This document shows, one piece after another, positions 1-7,201 of a DNA stretch of 64,000 nt (its first letter is position 1; the number at the start of each line of letters is the position of its first letter). The notes beneath the pieces are model-generated. The model did not search any database, was not told the origin of the DNA, and was given only the letters and a program-made list of their open reading frames with translations. This DNA comes from Arcticibacter pallidicorallinus (lineage in GTDB: Bacteria; Bacteroidota; Bacteroidia; Sphingobacteriales; Sphingobacteriaceae). The stretch covers positions 124,001-188,000 of the forward strand of contig NZ_PVTH01000007.1 of assembly GCF_003002875.1 (NCBI RefSeq), read 5' to 3'. A program made the position numbers and the translations under genes.

Positions 1-686
1 TCTTTGAAATCCTGGTTGTCAATCGAAATGACTGAACCCTGCCAGTTGTAACAGATACCCGCTTCTTCCATCATCGCTAAAGTCATTTCCACATAGGGTC
101 TTGAAGTTAGTTCGCCTTCAATATGAAGCTCTAGGCCTTTCTCGAGGAATGGAGCCACCAACAGTAGGGCAGTGATGTATTGAGAACTTACATTCCCGCG
201 AATGTTGACCTTATTCGTGACTTGCTTAAACTCCTTGCTGAATCTCAGGGGAGGAAAGCCCTCCTGTCCCGCATACTGAATTTTTGCTCCTAGCTGGCCC
301 AGGGCATCAGTCAGTATTCCTATAGGTCGCTGCTTCATTCTTTCTGTGCCGGTAAGCACAGCAGCCGTTCCGGTTACAGAAAGGTACGCTGTTAGAAAAC
401 GCATCGCAGTGCCCGCAGGACCGATATTGGCGGTAAGCTCGCCGTCTGACTGCGTAAGACTTCCGCTTCCAAAAGTGGCGTCATCTTTTCCTGCTTCCAG
501 ATTACGAAGCACACCGTTCAGAATAACCGTATCATCAGCTGAAGAAAGGTTGTTTACTACAACCTTCCCCTTGCTAAGTGCATTCAATATCAGCGCTCTG
601 TTGCTTTCGCTCTTTGATCCGGTAAGCTGGATCGTACAAAAGGTGTCGGCGTTTGACTTTGAAAGAATTAAAGAATTGTCAGACAT
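1..686 (-). CDS. aroA: 3-phosphoshikimate 1-carboxyvinyltransferase (EPSP synthase), N-terminal part
   Basis: The enzyme joins shikimate 3-phosphate and phosphoenolpyruvate to make EPSP, the sixth shikimate-pathway step, in the cytoplasm. I translated about 228 residues before the window edge; the family is usually about 410-430 residues, so roughly the C-terminal 45% is missing. Family motifs seen in order are LTGSKSESNRAL (substrate-binding Lys/Ser/Arg loop), GPAGTAMRFLTAYL, TGTERMKQRPI, GNVSSQYITALL and TSRPYVEMT. The ATG at 684-686 follows the stop of the upstream DAHP synthase gene after a single base, so the two are almost certainly co-transcribed and coupled. It is therefore under the attenuator upstream of pheA. 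Function is seen and family-based; regulation is inferred. Confidence 0.96.
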   Translation of the reverse strand, partial: MSDNSLILSKSNADTFCTIQLTGSKSESNRALILNALSKGKVVVNNLSSADDTVILNGVLRNLEAGKDDATFGSGSLTQSDGELTANIGPAGTAMRFLTAYLSVTGTAAVLTGTERMKQRPIGILTDALGQLGAKIQYAGQEGFPPLRFSKEFKQVTNKVNIRGNVSSQYITALLLVAPFLEKGLELHIEGELTSRPYVEMTLAMMEEAGICYNWQGSVISIDNQDFK

Positions 687-687
687 T

Positions 688-1791
688 TTATTCTACTACT
701 TTTGTCACGTTCATGATTTCTGTCTGCTTCTTGATAGACTCAGCATGGATCAATTCCAACAGTTTAGTAGTGAACTCCGCATCCAGCTTCAATGCTTTAG
801 CAAAATCAGCGCGTTTATTAATAATCTCATCCCAGCGATTCAGCTGAAGGATCGTCATATCGTTATCCCTCTTATGCTCACCAATTTTTTCGACGATGCT
901 CATTCTTTCAGCAATCTTCTGAATAACAAGGTCATCGATCTTGTCGATCTGCTTACGTAGCTCTGCTAGTTTATCAGATACACCTTGGTCTTTAGGCTCA
1001 GGCTGACGAACAGTAAGGTTATCGATCAGATCAGACAAGGCTGCCGGTGTAAGCTGTTGCTTAGCGTCAGTCCATGCTACAGAAGGGTCGATATGCGACT
1101 CGATCATCACACCATTCATTTCCAGGTCAAGTGCTTTCTGAGAAATGTAAGGAATAAGCTCACGGTTTCCGCAGATATGACTTGGATCGCAAATGATAGG
1201 CAATTCCGGACAAAGCGTTTTCAGTTGAATAGAAAGCTCCCACATAGGTTCGTTACGGAAAGCAGACTTTTCGTAAGAAGAAAAACCACGAGAAATTGCA
1301 GCCAGCTTGGTAATACCTGCCTGGTTGATACGCTCAAGTGCTCCGATCCATAAAGAAAGATCAGGGTTAACCGGATTTTTGATCATTACAGGAATGTCTA
1401 CTCCTCGTAGTGCATCAGCAATTTCCTGAACAGTAAAAGGATTAGCAGTAGAACGCGCGCCGATCCATAAAATATCAACTCCTGCAGCAAGTGCTTCTTC
1501 AACGTGCTTTGCGTTTGCAACTTCTACTGTAATCGGTAAACCGGTTTCTCTTTTAGCGCGATTTAACCACTCCAGACCTATGCTTCCGATACCTTCAAAC
1601 TCACCCGGACGAGTACGAGGCTTCCAGATACCCGCACGAAGTGCAGTGATTTTCCCTGTTTTAGCCAGCAAATGAGCTGTAGCAACAAGTTGATCTTCAG
1701 TTTCAGCGCTGCAGGGACCTGCAATCACAAGCGGCTGGTGTTTGACGGGTAACCAGTTTTCTAACGGTTCTATGTTAAAGTTAAGTTTCAT
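688..1791 (-). CDS. Bifunctional 3-deoxy-7-phosphoheptulonate synthase / chorismate mutase
   Basis: A 367-residue fusion. The N-terminal part (about residues 15-265) is a DAHP synthase of the KDO8P-synthase-like type, with AGPCSAE, KPRTRPGEFEG and DPSHICGNR motifs; it condenses PEP and erythrose 4-phosphate as the first step of the shikimate pathway. The C-terminal part (from about 275, LAELRKQIDKIDDLVIQKIAERM) is an AroQ-type helical chorismate mutase. Such fusions are common in Bacteroidota, where the mutase part is thought to feed prephenate formation and to allow feedback control. It lies 34 bases after pheA and 1 base before aroA on the same strand. In this operon it makes both the pathway entry and the branch step to Phe/Tyr. 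Confidence 0.95.
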   Translation of the reverse strand: MKLNFNIEPLENWLPVKHQPLVIAGPCSAETEDQLVATAHLLAKTGKITALRAGIWKPRTRPGEFEGIGSIGLEWLNRAKRETGLPITVEVANAKHVEEALAAGVDILWIGARSTANPFTVQEIADALRGVDIPVMIKNPVNPDLSLWIGALERINQAGITKLAAISRGFSSYEKSAFRNEPMWELSIQLKTLCPELPIICDPSHICGNRELIPYISQKALDLEMNGVMIESHIDPSVAWTDAKQQLTPAALSDLIDNLTVRQPEPKDQGVSDKLAELRKQIDKIDDLVIQKIAERMSIVEKIGEHKRDNDMTILQLNRWDEIINKRADFAKALKLDAEFTTKLLELIHAESIKKQTEIMNVTKVVE

Positions 1792-1825
1792 CGGATTGTT
1801 ATTTGATATGTTGTTGATTTAAATA

Positions 1826-2656
1826 TTAAACGTGGTCATTTTTAAGATATTCGCCCAACAGTGTAAAGTTGATGGTGTATCTCAGCGCTTTGCTAATGGC
1901 TTCGGTGTATTGGGCGTGGTTATCCCATTCAATATCGACGTAGAAATTATACTCATGGCGTTTGCCCAGAACCGGCATTGATTGAATCTTGCTCATGTTC
2001 ACGTTATGCTCAGCGAAGATGTTTAGTACTTTAGCCAGCGAGCCAACCTCGTCGTTCGTTTCAAAAGATAATGAAGCCTTATTTGCGTTCGGCACATCTC
2101 CTTCTTTATGCTCAGTCAGAATCAGAAAGCGGGTATAGTTCTTCTTGTTGGATTCTATTCTGCGTTCCAGGATTTCTAATCCGTATAGTTTGGCAGCAAG
2201 TTGATTGGCAATCGCTACGGTATCCGTCAATTGCTCATCGCGTATCCGCTTGGCGCAGGCTGCAGTATCCGAACTCTCCTTCACGTTCAGGTGCGGATAT
2301 TCGTCAATAAAATCAATGCACTGACGAATAGCGATCGGATGGGATTCCACATTTTTAACCTGCTCAAATTTAACGCCCGGCAAAGCCAGCAGATGCAGCT
2401 GGATGGGAAGATACACTTCGCCAATGATGCAAAGATGATAGTCGCGCAGAAGGGTGTAATTCGGAAGCAGACTCCCTGCAATAGAATTCTCAATGGCCAT
2501 CACCACGTAGTCAGCCTCTTTGTTTTTTAGCGCTTCACAGGTCTTCTTGAATGAGCTGCATTCCACTGTTTCTATATCTTCTCCGAAGAATTTAAAAGCG
2601 GCCTCTTCGTGAAATGAAGCTTTTATACCCTGTATCGCTACTCTTTTCTTTTTCAT
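1826..2656 (-). CDS. pheA: Prephenate dehydratase with C-terminal ACT domain
   Basis: Converts prephenate to phenylpyruvate, the committed step to phenylalanine. The N-terminal catalytic region has VAIQGIKASFHEEAA, ESHPIAIRQC, SSDTAACAKRI and YTRFLIL (the TRF catalytic motif). The C-terminal ACT domain has NKASLSFETNDEVGSLAKVL, close to the GALV/Phe-binding signature, so Phe feedback inhibition is likely. I place the start at the ATG at 2656 (MKKKRVAIQG), because the catalytic domain begins right there. An in-frame ATG at 2698 adds 14 residues that look like leader. It is the first enzyme gene after a Tyr/Phe leader peptide and terminator. No tyrA sits in the visible part of the operon. Confidence 0.95.
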   Translation of the reverse strand: MKKKRVAIQGIKASFHEEAAFKFFGEDIETVECSSFKKTCEALKNKEADYVVMAIENSIAGSLLPNYTLLRDYHLCIIGEVYLPIQLHLLALPGVKFEQVKNVESHPIAIRQCIDFIDEYPHLNVKESSDTAACAKRIRDEQLTDTVAIANQLAAKLYGLEILERRIESNKKNYTRFLILTEHKEGDVPNANKASLSFETNDEVGSLAKVLNIFAEHNVNMSKIQSMPVLGKRHEYNFYVDIEWDNHAQYTEAISKALRYTINFTLLGEYLKNDHV

Positions 2657-2752
2657 TAAAACATAATTTCTTAATGTCAATGAAGCTATCCTGAACATGG
2701 CTACTGCTGTGTTTGAGCAGCATGCTTATGATGGTTTCATGTCAAAAAAAAA

Positions 2753-2773
2753 GTCCCGGCGTTCGGCCGGGAC
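2753..2773 (-). terminator. Rho-independent terminator of the pheA attenuator
   Basis: On the minus strand an 8-bp perfect stem (GTCCCGGC / GCCGGGAC) with a 5-base loop is followed directly by nine U residues (A run at 2744-2752). It sits between a Tyr/Phe leader peptide and pheA rather than after a gene, so it is a regulated terminator. The first arm can instead pair with the segment at 2805-2810. Confidence 0.93.
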
Positions 2774-2804
2774 TTTATATAGTTCTTTATTTCAAAACAT
2801 ATTC

Positions 2805-2810
2805 GTCCCG
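2805..2810 (-). promoter_or_regulatory. Antiterminator segment of the pheA attenuator
   Basis: On the minus strand CGGGAC lies four bases past the leader peptide stop codon. It is perfectly complementary to GUCCCG in the first arm of the terminator, so a 2:3 antiterminator and the 3:4 terminator are mutually exclusive. A ribosome resting on the leader stop would cover it (termination); one stalled on the Tyr/Phe codons would leave it free (read-through). The pairing is seen; the mechanism is inferred from classical attenuators. Confidence 0.8.
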
Positions 2811-2814
2811 TCTC

Positions 2815-2865
2815 TTACTGATAATAGTAAAAGTAACCGAACAGATATGTGTTGTTGTTTTGCAT
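2815..2865 (-). CDS. pheL: Tyr/Phe-rich leader peptide of the pheA operon
   Basis: A 16-codon ORF encoding MQNNNTYLFGYFYYYQ. Seven of 16 residues are aromatic acids made by this pathway: five Tyr and two Phe, with Y-F-Y-Y-Y consecutive near the end. It begins about 17 bases after a TAnnTTTG element and is followed at once by the antiterminator segment and the terminator. It is too short for ordinary gene callers. The role as a translation sensor for charged tRNA-Tyr and tRNA-Phe is inferred from codon content and architecture; the gene symbol is used by analogy with enteric pheL. Confidence 0.88.
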   Translation of the reverse strand: MQNNNTYLFGYFYYYQ

Positions 2866-2881
2866 TTTTGCTTTGTTATTT

Positions 2882-2911
2882 CAAATATACAGTTATAATT
2901 CAAAAGGTCAA
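2882..2911 (-). promoter_or_regulatory. Bacteroidota-type promoter of the pheA operon
   Basis: On the minus strand TTG (2911-2909), exactly 19 bases, then TATATTTG (2889-2882), a perfect match to the Bacteroidota consensus of a -33 TTG and a -7 TAnnTTTG. It lies just after the aroB stop codon, so pheA-aroA can be transcribed independently of aroB. The predicted transcript starts about 10 bases before the leader peptide. Confidence 0.85.
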
Positions 2912-2927
2912 GAGCTAAATGAAAAAA

Positions 2928-3992
2928 TTAGCGACCCAATTCTGCATAATAATTCAGACTCTCAATTATTTGCTCCTTTGTGAGATAGATATTGAAGTCA
3001 CATTTCCCAATTTCGGATGGTAGAGCAAAACCAATCTGGCCATTAACATTCTTCTTGTCGTTTTGCATAAACTCCAGGATGTCGCTATATGAATCTGGTT
3101 TTAGATGATAGTCTGGGAACACAGAACGAATATATTCAGTGATCTCGACCAATTCTTCAGAGGAAAGACCGTTATGACGCGAAGCAAGAAAAGCTTCACA
3201 TATCATTCCAACGGCAATGGCTTCACCATGCAGCAATGCCCGATTGTCATTCTTGAGCGAATAGGTCTCGACAGCATGTCCAATAGTATGGCCAAAGTTC
3301 AATGTCTTGCGTATGCTTTTCTCAAAAGGATCGGTCGTAACGACGAAATTCTTAATCTCTACGGAATGATAGATGGTCTCCTTATCTGTTTTTAAAGGGT
3401 CGATATCTTTCAGCTTGTTGAAATAGTCTCTGTCAGCAATTATTCCATGTTTCACGATTTCCGCAAAGCCGGATATAATCTGTCGGTGCTCAAGTGTTTC
3501 CAGAAATTTAGACGATATAAAGACGGCCTTTGGTTGAGTGAACGTACCAATAATGTTTTTGATATTACCCAGATCGATACCCGTCTTTCCACCAACGGAA
3601 GCGTCTACCTGTGCCAAAAGCGTAGTGGGCACTTGCACGAAATCTATACCCCGTTTAAATGTCGAAGCTGCAAATCCTCCCATGTCAGTAATAACACCTC
3701 CGCCCAGGTTGATAAGTAAGCTGTTGCGGTCGGCACCAAAATCAAGAAGCATTTGCCAAACACCTATGCAGTAATCAATATTTTTATTCTCTTCGCCCGG
3801 GTCAACCTCAATAATATCATAGTGATCAAGGGAAGGGAACAGTTGGCTGATCAAAGGCATGCAATGCTCAGATGTATTCAGATCGGTGAGGAAGAAAACT
3901 TTAGAATAATCAGAGTTGTCGAGGAAATCTTTCAGGTCTTTCAGCTCATCATCAAAGAAAACCTCGTACCCGTTACTTTGTATAGGAGTCAT
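2928..3992 (-). CDS. aroB: 3-dehydroquinate synthase
   Basis: Cyclises DAHP to 3-dehydroquinate, the second shikimate step, using NAD and a divalent metal. At 354 residues it has the usual family length. The nucleotide-binding core reads GGGVITDMGGFAASTFKRG, followed by VPTTLLAQVDASVGGKTGID. The metal-site histidines are in the FAEIVKHG, NFGHTIGHAVE and LLHGEAIAVGM segments. It starts two bases after the S4-domain gene, so the two form one unit. The pheA promoter and attenuator follow its stop, so aroB is probably outside the attenuated transcript unless read-through occurs. Confidence 0.96.
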   Translation of the reverse strand: MTPIQSNGYEVFFDDELKDLKDFLDNSDYSKVFFLTDLNTSEHCMPLISQLFPSLDHYDIIEVDPGEENKNIDYCIGVWQMLLDFGADRNSLLINLGGGVITDMGGFAASTFKRGIDFVQVPTTLLAQVDASVGGKTGIDLGNIKNIIGTFTQPKAVFISSKFLETLEHRQIISGFAEIVKHGIIADRDYFNKLKDIDPLKTDKETIYHSVEIKNFVVTTDPFEKSIRKTLNFGHTIGHAVETYSLKNDNRALLHGEAIAVGMICEAFLASRHNGLSSEELVEITEYIRSVFPDYHLKPDSYSDILEFMQNDKKNVNGQIGFALPSEIGKCDFNIYLTKEQIIESLNYYAELGR

Positions 3993-3994
3993 AT

Positions 3995-4201
3995 TTATTT
4001 CACTAAAATAGTATTGCCGTTAAATTCTACAGTATCACCCCGCTTTACTTTTAAGCGCTTTCTGTAGTCTACAACACCGTTATATTTCACTAGTCCATCT
4101 AAGACAACTATTTGTGCCTCTCCACCTGTCTGGACTACATTGGTTGCTTTGAGTAATTGAATGAGGGGTATAAACTCACCCTCAAGTTCGAATTCTATCA
4201 T
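3995..4201 (-). CDS. Small S4-like RNA-binding protein (YbcJ type)
   Basis: A 68-residue protein consisting of one S4-like fold: IPLIQLLKATNVVQTGGEAQIVVLDGLVKYNG, then RKRLKVKRGDTVEFNG. This resembles the stand-alone S4 proteins of the YbcJ/YaaA group, thought to bind RNA or ribosomes; the exact role is unknown. It is the first gene of a two-gene unit with aroB. A perfect TAACTTTG element lies four bases before the ATG, so the transcript is predicted to be leaderless or nearly so. Confidence 0.85.
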   Translation of the reverse strand: MIEFELEGEFIPLIQLLKATNVVQTGGEAQIVVLDGLVKYNGVVDYRKRLKVKRGDTVEFNGNTILVK

Positions 4202-4205
4202 ATAA

Positions 4206-4213
4206 CAAAGTTA
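4206..4213 (-). promoter_or_regulatory. TAnnTTTG promoter element of the S4-aroB unit
   Basis: TAACTTTG on the minus strand ends four bases before the ATG at 4201. Such elements sit about 7 bases upstream of the transcription start in Bacteroidota, so translation would begin at or next to the mRNA 5' end. Confidence 0.6.
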
Positions 4214-4247
4214 AAAAGATTCTTTTCCCAGTTCCGTTAATAAGCAT

Positions 4248-4255
4248 TAATTTTG
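4248..4255 (+). promoter_or_regulatory. TAnnTTTG promoter element of the proline dehydrogenase gene
   Basis: TAATTTTG ends five bases before the ATG at 4261, again predicting a leaderless transcript. It is the divergent partner of the element at 4206-4213. Confidence 0.55.
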
Positions 4256-4260
4256 ATGCC

Positions 4261-5469
4261 ATGATCACTCCGTCTGATAATTCTTTCAAGACAAACAACG
4301 AAATTCCCGACTTTAGCAATACCCAAATAGCTTTTCAAGGCAAATCAAACAACTTCCTGAACAAATCATACTGGTTGTTTAAAGCGATGAGCAGTCCGGC
4401 TTTAACGAAGGTGGGTATGCGCGTATTGACCTCATTATTGAGTGCGGGTTTGCCGATAATTCCCCTGATCAGGAAGACCATATTCGCGCAGTTTTGCGGG
4501 GGCGAAACCGTCGCAGAATGCGAAGCAACCATCAATAGCCTTGCAAAAAACGGAGTGGGTACTATACTCGATTACTCCGTTGAGGGAGAGCAGCAGGAGA
4601 GAAGTTTCATCGAAACGACCGAGGAAATTCTTAGTGTAATCCGCAAGTCAAAAGACGACAAAAGAATTCCTCTGGCAGTTTTCAAGCCCACGGGCCTTGG
4701 AAGATTCGATCTGTATGCAAAGGTGACGGCAAGGCAGACGCTGACTGTTGCTGAACAGGCCGAGTACTTCAAAGTGAAAGCCCGGTTTAATCAAATCTGT
4801 AAGCTCGCTCATGACATGGAGATGCCGGTCATGATTGATGCAGAAGAATCCTGGATTCAGGGGGCGATCGACGATATAGCGCTCGATATGATGCGCATGT
4901 ATAACCGCGATAAAACCGTTATATACAATACCTACCAGCTTTACCGTTCAGATAAGCTGGCCTCACTGAAGGCCGATATATATCTGGCAGCAACGGATGA
5001 GTTCAACCTGGGTGCTAAGCTGGTGAGAGGTGCATATATGGAGAAAGAGCGTGAAAGGGCAATCGCCAAAGGTTATCCGTCACCAATCCATAAAGACAAA
5101 GCCTCAACCGATGCAGATTTCGATGAAGCTATCCACTTCTGTATGGAGCACGTTACTAACGTATCGTTTGTTTTAGGAACCCACAATGAACAAAGTTGTG
5201 CTTTGCTATGCAGCTTGATGCAAAGTTCGAATATGCAAAGAAATACATCTTCTGTGTATTTCGCGCAACTTCTTGGTATGAGTGACCATCTGAGCAACAA
5301 CCTCGCTCATGGCGGATATAACGTCACCAAATACGTTCCTTATGGTCCTGTAAAAGCAGTTCTGCCCTACCTGTTTCGCAGGGCAGAAGAGAATACCTCA
5401 ATAGCTGGTCAGACAGGACGGGAGCTCAGCCTGATCAGGGCAGAAAAAAAGCGCCGCAAAGTGTCTTAA
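4261..5469 (+). CDS. putA: Proline dehydrogenase
   Basis: A 402-residue FAD-dependent proline dehydrogenase of the monofunctional type, which oxidises proline to pyrroline-5-carboxylate and feeds electrons to quinone. Visible family elements are the beta-barrel strand MPVMIDAEESWIQGAID, KLVRGAYMEKERERA (Arg and Tyr near the FAD/substrate), LGTHNEQS, and the C-terminal YVPYGPVKAVLPYLFRRAEENTS segment that contains the substrate-binding Arg pair. No aldehyde dehydrogenase domain is present, so a separate P5C dehydrogenase is expected elsewhere. Its stop overlaps the stop of the convergent gene at 5466. Only the proline dehydrogenase half of the PutA reaction is implied by the symbol. Confidence 0.93.
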   Translation: MITPSDNSFKTNNEIPDFSNTQIAFQGKSNNFLNKSYWLFKAMSSPALTKVGMRVLTSLLSAGLPIIPLIRKTIFAQFCGGETVAECEATINSLAKNGVGTILDYSVEGEQQERSFIETTEEILSVIRKSKDDKRIPLAVFKPTGLGRFDLYAKVTARQTLTVAEQAEYFKVKARFNQICKLAHDMEMPVMIDAEESWIQGAIDDIALDMMRMYNRDKTVIYNTYQLYRSDKLASLKADIYLAATDEFNLGAKLVRGAYMEKERERAIAKGYPSPIHKDKASTDADFDEAIHFCMEHVTNVSFVLGTHNEQSCALLCSLMQSSNMQRNTSSVYFAQLLGMSDHLSNNLAHGGYNVTKYVPYGPVKAVLPYLFRRAEENTSIAGQTGRELSLIRAEKKRRKVS

Positions 5470-5771
5470 CCGGGCGTGTTTAATTTCTTTAACAGCTCCT
5501 CCGAAAGGTCATCCGAGTAAACGCCATAGCCGTTTACAAACACGCCCTTCACATGGTATTTTTCAGATTCAATTCCATAAACGATGGAATTGTCAGCCGG
5601 GTCAGTAGGGCCTTCAAAGCGATGGAATTCAGAAATGCTGAAATCATCGGGACTTAAAGTTATATTATGTTCGCTATTGTGGAGCACGCCGTTTGCAAGG
5701 TTAAAGTCCAGGGTGAAACCTCGTTTTTTCAAGTCGTTGAGCGCATCGACCATAGTTTGATAGTTTTCCAT
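5466..5771 (-). CDS. Small conserved protein of unknown function
   Basis: A 101-residue soluble protein starting MENYQTMVDALNDLKKRG. It is rich in acidic and aromatic residues, with no signal peptide or membrane segment. Proteins of this size and start occur widely in Sphingobacteriales, and I recall them sometimes being labelled phosphoribosylpyrophosphate synthetase; nothing here supports that (no PRPP loop, far too short). A conserved-looking segment is FHRFEGPTDPADNSIVYGIES. It converges with proline dehydrogenase, with the two stop codons overlapping. The function is unknown. Confidence 0.8.
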   Translation of the reverse strand: MENYQTMVDALNDLKKRGFTLDFNLANGVLHNSEHNITLSPDDFSISEFHRFEGPTDPADNSIVYGIESEKYHVKGVFVNGYGVYSDDLSEELLKKLNTPG

Positions 5772-5802
5772 AGTCGTTTAACATTCACGAATTGCGTTTT
5801 GT

Positions 5803-6441
5803 TTAAGGTTTTAAGAGCCCTGACCGGTAAAGGAATTTCTCCAGTGAATCGTCGGCTGTCATCAGGTGGGTGTTAAGACCTAGTTCTTTGGCTGTCCTGA
5901 GGTGCTGCGGACTATCATCAATGAATAGCGTCTCCTCAATTTTAAGGTCGTTTTCATCTAAAACCAGCTGAAAGATCTCTTTATTAGGTTTTCTGATTTT
6001 AACGAGGTGAGAGTAGTAGATCTTCTCAAAAAACTGATCGTTAGAGTCTAACTGATACTCCTTATTCAAATATTTATGAATAAAGTCCAGATGAATTTCA
6101 TTGATATTGCTTAGCAGGAAAGTACGATATTGACTTTTCGCTTTTAAAAGAAGCTCATGGTTAACAGGGGGGACGCCGATTAGCAGGCTGGTCCAGGCCT
6201 TGTCGATTTGCTCATCCGAAAGATTCGGTTGACCGGTGATATCTCTGATCCCATTTCTGAATTCGGCTGCTGAAATACTGCCGGTTTCGAACTGGTCAAA
6301 TAACGAATGATGCCCTGCATGCGCGAAGAATGTCTCCACATTATGGATACCCAATTCAGTAAATGAGTTTTGTGTTTTCAGGAAGTCAATGAGAAAGATG
6401 ACGTTACCATAATCGAAGATAATATTTTTGATGTTTTGCAT
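5803..6441 (-). CDS. HAD-family hydrolase (YihX/GS-1 type phosphatase)
   Basis: From the ATG at 6441 this is a 212-residue HAD phosphatase. Motif I is altered: IIFDYGNVIFLID has the first Asp but reads DYGNV, as in the YihX-like HAD group acting on sugar phosphates. Motif II is TFLLSNIN, the motif III lysine is in KIRKPNKEIFQ, and motif IV is LFIDDSPQHLRTAKELG. An upstream in-frame ATG at 6489 would overlap the promoter region, so I prefer 6441. It stands alone, divergent from the tRNA gene. The substrate is unknown. Confidence 0.9.
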   Translation of the reverse strand: MQNIKNIIFDYGNVIFLIDFLKTQNSFTELGIHNVETFFAHAGHHSLFDQFETGSISAAEFRNGIRDITGQPNLSDEQIDKAWTSLLIGVPPVNHELLLKAKSQYRTFLLSNINEIHLDFIHKYLNKEYQLDSNDQFFEKIYYSHLVKIRKPNKEIFQLVLDENDLKIEETLFIDDSPQHLRTAKELGLNTHLMTADDSLEKFLYRSGLLKP

Positions 6442-6449
6442 GTCTATAC

Positions 6450-6480
6450 TTGAGATTTTAAATGCAAAAATGTACATTTG
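6450..6480 (+). promoter_or_regulatory. Promoter of the tRNA gene, overlapping a divergent promoter
   Basis: TTG (6450-6452), 20 bases, then TACATTTG (6473-6480), a perfect -7 element 29 bases before the tRNA. On the other strand TACATTTT (6474-6467) could be the -7 element of the HAD gene. The two elements overlap by two bases. Confidence 0.6.
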
Positions 6481-6508
6481 CCATCGCAAACAGAAAAGTT
6501 TGTTAACC

Positions 6509-6582
6509 GCGCCTATAGCTCAGTCGGTTAGAGTAGAAGACTCATAATCTTTTGGTCCCTGGTTCGAGCCCAGGTGGGCGCA
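6509..6582 (+). tRNA. tRNA with CAT anticodon (probably elongator tRNA-Met)
   Basis: A 74-base cloverleaf. The acceptor stem is GCGCCTA / TGGGCGC with one G-T pair and discriminator A. The D arm is GCTC...GAGT, the anticodon arm GAAGA-CTCATAA-TCTTT, and the T arm CCTGG-TTCGAGC-CCAGG. The 3' CCA is not encoded. The anticodon CAT could belong to elongator Met, initiator Met or lysidine-modified Ile2. The paired first acceptor base argues against the initiator. Met versus Ile2 cannot be settled from the sequence alone. Confidence 0.93.
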
Positions 6583-6590
6583 CAGCTTAA

Positions 6591-6617
6591 AAGCTTCCTT
6601 TTCTGGAAGCTTTTTTT
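6591..6617 (+). terminator. Terminator after the tRNA gene
   Basis: An AAGCTTCC / GGAAGCTT stem with a 6-base loop followed by a run of T, nine bases after the tRNA 3' end. Confidence 0.88.
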
Positions 6618-6621
6618 GCTT

Positions 6622-6705
6622 CTATCCCTTAACGAACTTCTCATGATCGATCATCGTCTCCAGGTGCAGAGCTTTGTATTGTTCGATAAGGTCATTGATG
6701 TCCAT
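6622..6705 (-). pseudogene. Possible remnant of a Fic-like gene start
   Basis: A 27-codon reading frame beginning MDINDLIEQYKAL and ending HEKF plus four codons. The start resembles, from memory, the N-termini of Bacteroidota Fic-domain proteins, which continue from a similar HDKF-type sequence into the rest of the protein. Here the frame stops at once and the tRNA terminator follows. The rest of 6720-7150 shows no convincing reading frame on either strand. The identity is a guess; a random short ORF is possible. Confidence 0.3.
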
Positions 6706-7201
6706 GATAGTCCGAAGGATTAGCATTATTCGGTGCAACTAAACTCAGCCCTTCCACAGCGTTTACAGGTCATTTTGCGAGTTGTCTCCGATATGGTGAC
6801 CAATATTATCTATAGGCAGACCTACAGTTGTCTGACCTATATGGTGTGTTGAACGAAGAAAAAATAACCACCTGCCAGCCGCGAATCAGCAGCGTACCGG
6901 GTTCGGCTTTTTGTCGTGTTTTATCGAAGCAGGTACGACGTTGGTACGTATTTGGTTCGACTCTGACAGGGAGCAGAATAGACTTGGTAAAACCTGATAA
7001 GTACTTTGGGGTACAGGTTGCTGCTCTATCCCAATCAATAGCCTCCTGCCGTCATCCTACTTAAATAAAGAAATCATTTTTTAAGTATATTGTACTACCA
7101 ATCCATAATAGTAGGTCGTTCAATGGAATTAATTATCAATTAAGCACATGAACAACCTAGAACATTAGGTTGGTTAATGTTTTGGTATCAAGCCTCCTAA
7201 A
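6706..7201. other. Gene-poor region upstream of the sensor kinase
   Basis: No supported gene. A 78-codon frame at 6828-7064 (+) has no family features and unusual composition. Near the 3' end an inverted repeat CAACCTA-N6-TAGGTTG (7153-7172) lies 29 bases before the kinase start and may be an operator. The rest is AT-rich and unassigned. Confidence 0.6.
7153..7172. promoter_or_regulatory. Inverted repeat upstream of the kinase gene
   Basis: Perfect 7-base arms CAACCTA and TAGGTTG separated by 6 bases, 29 bases before the ATG at 7202. It has the size of a dimeric repressor operator. There is no regulator gene next to it. Confidence 0.4.

Noticed and set aside
6828-7064. 78-codon plus-strand ORF between the tRNA and the kinase
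   Set aside because: No family features and no convincing start region. Judged a chance frame.
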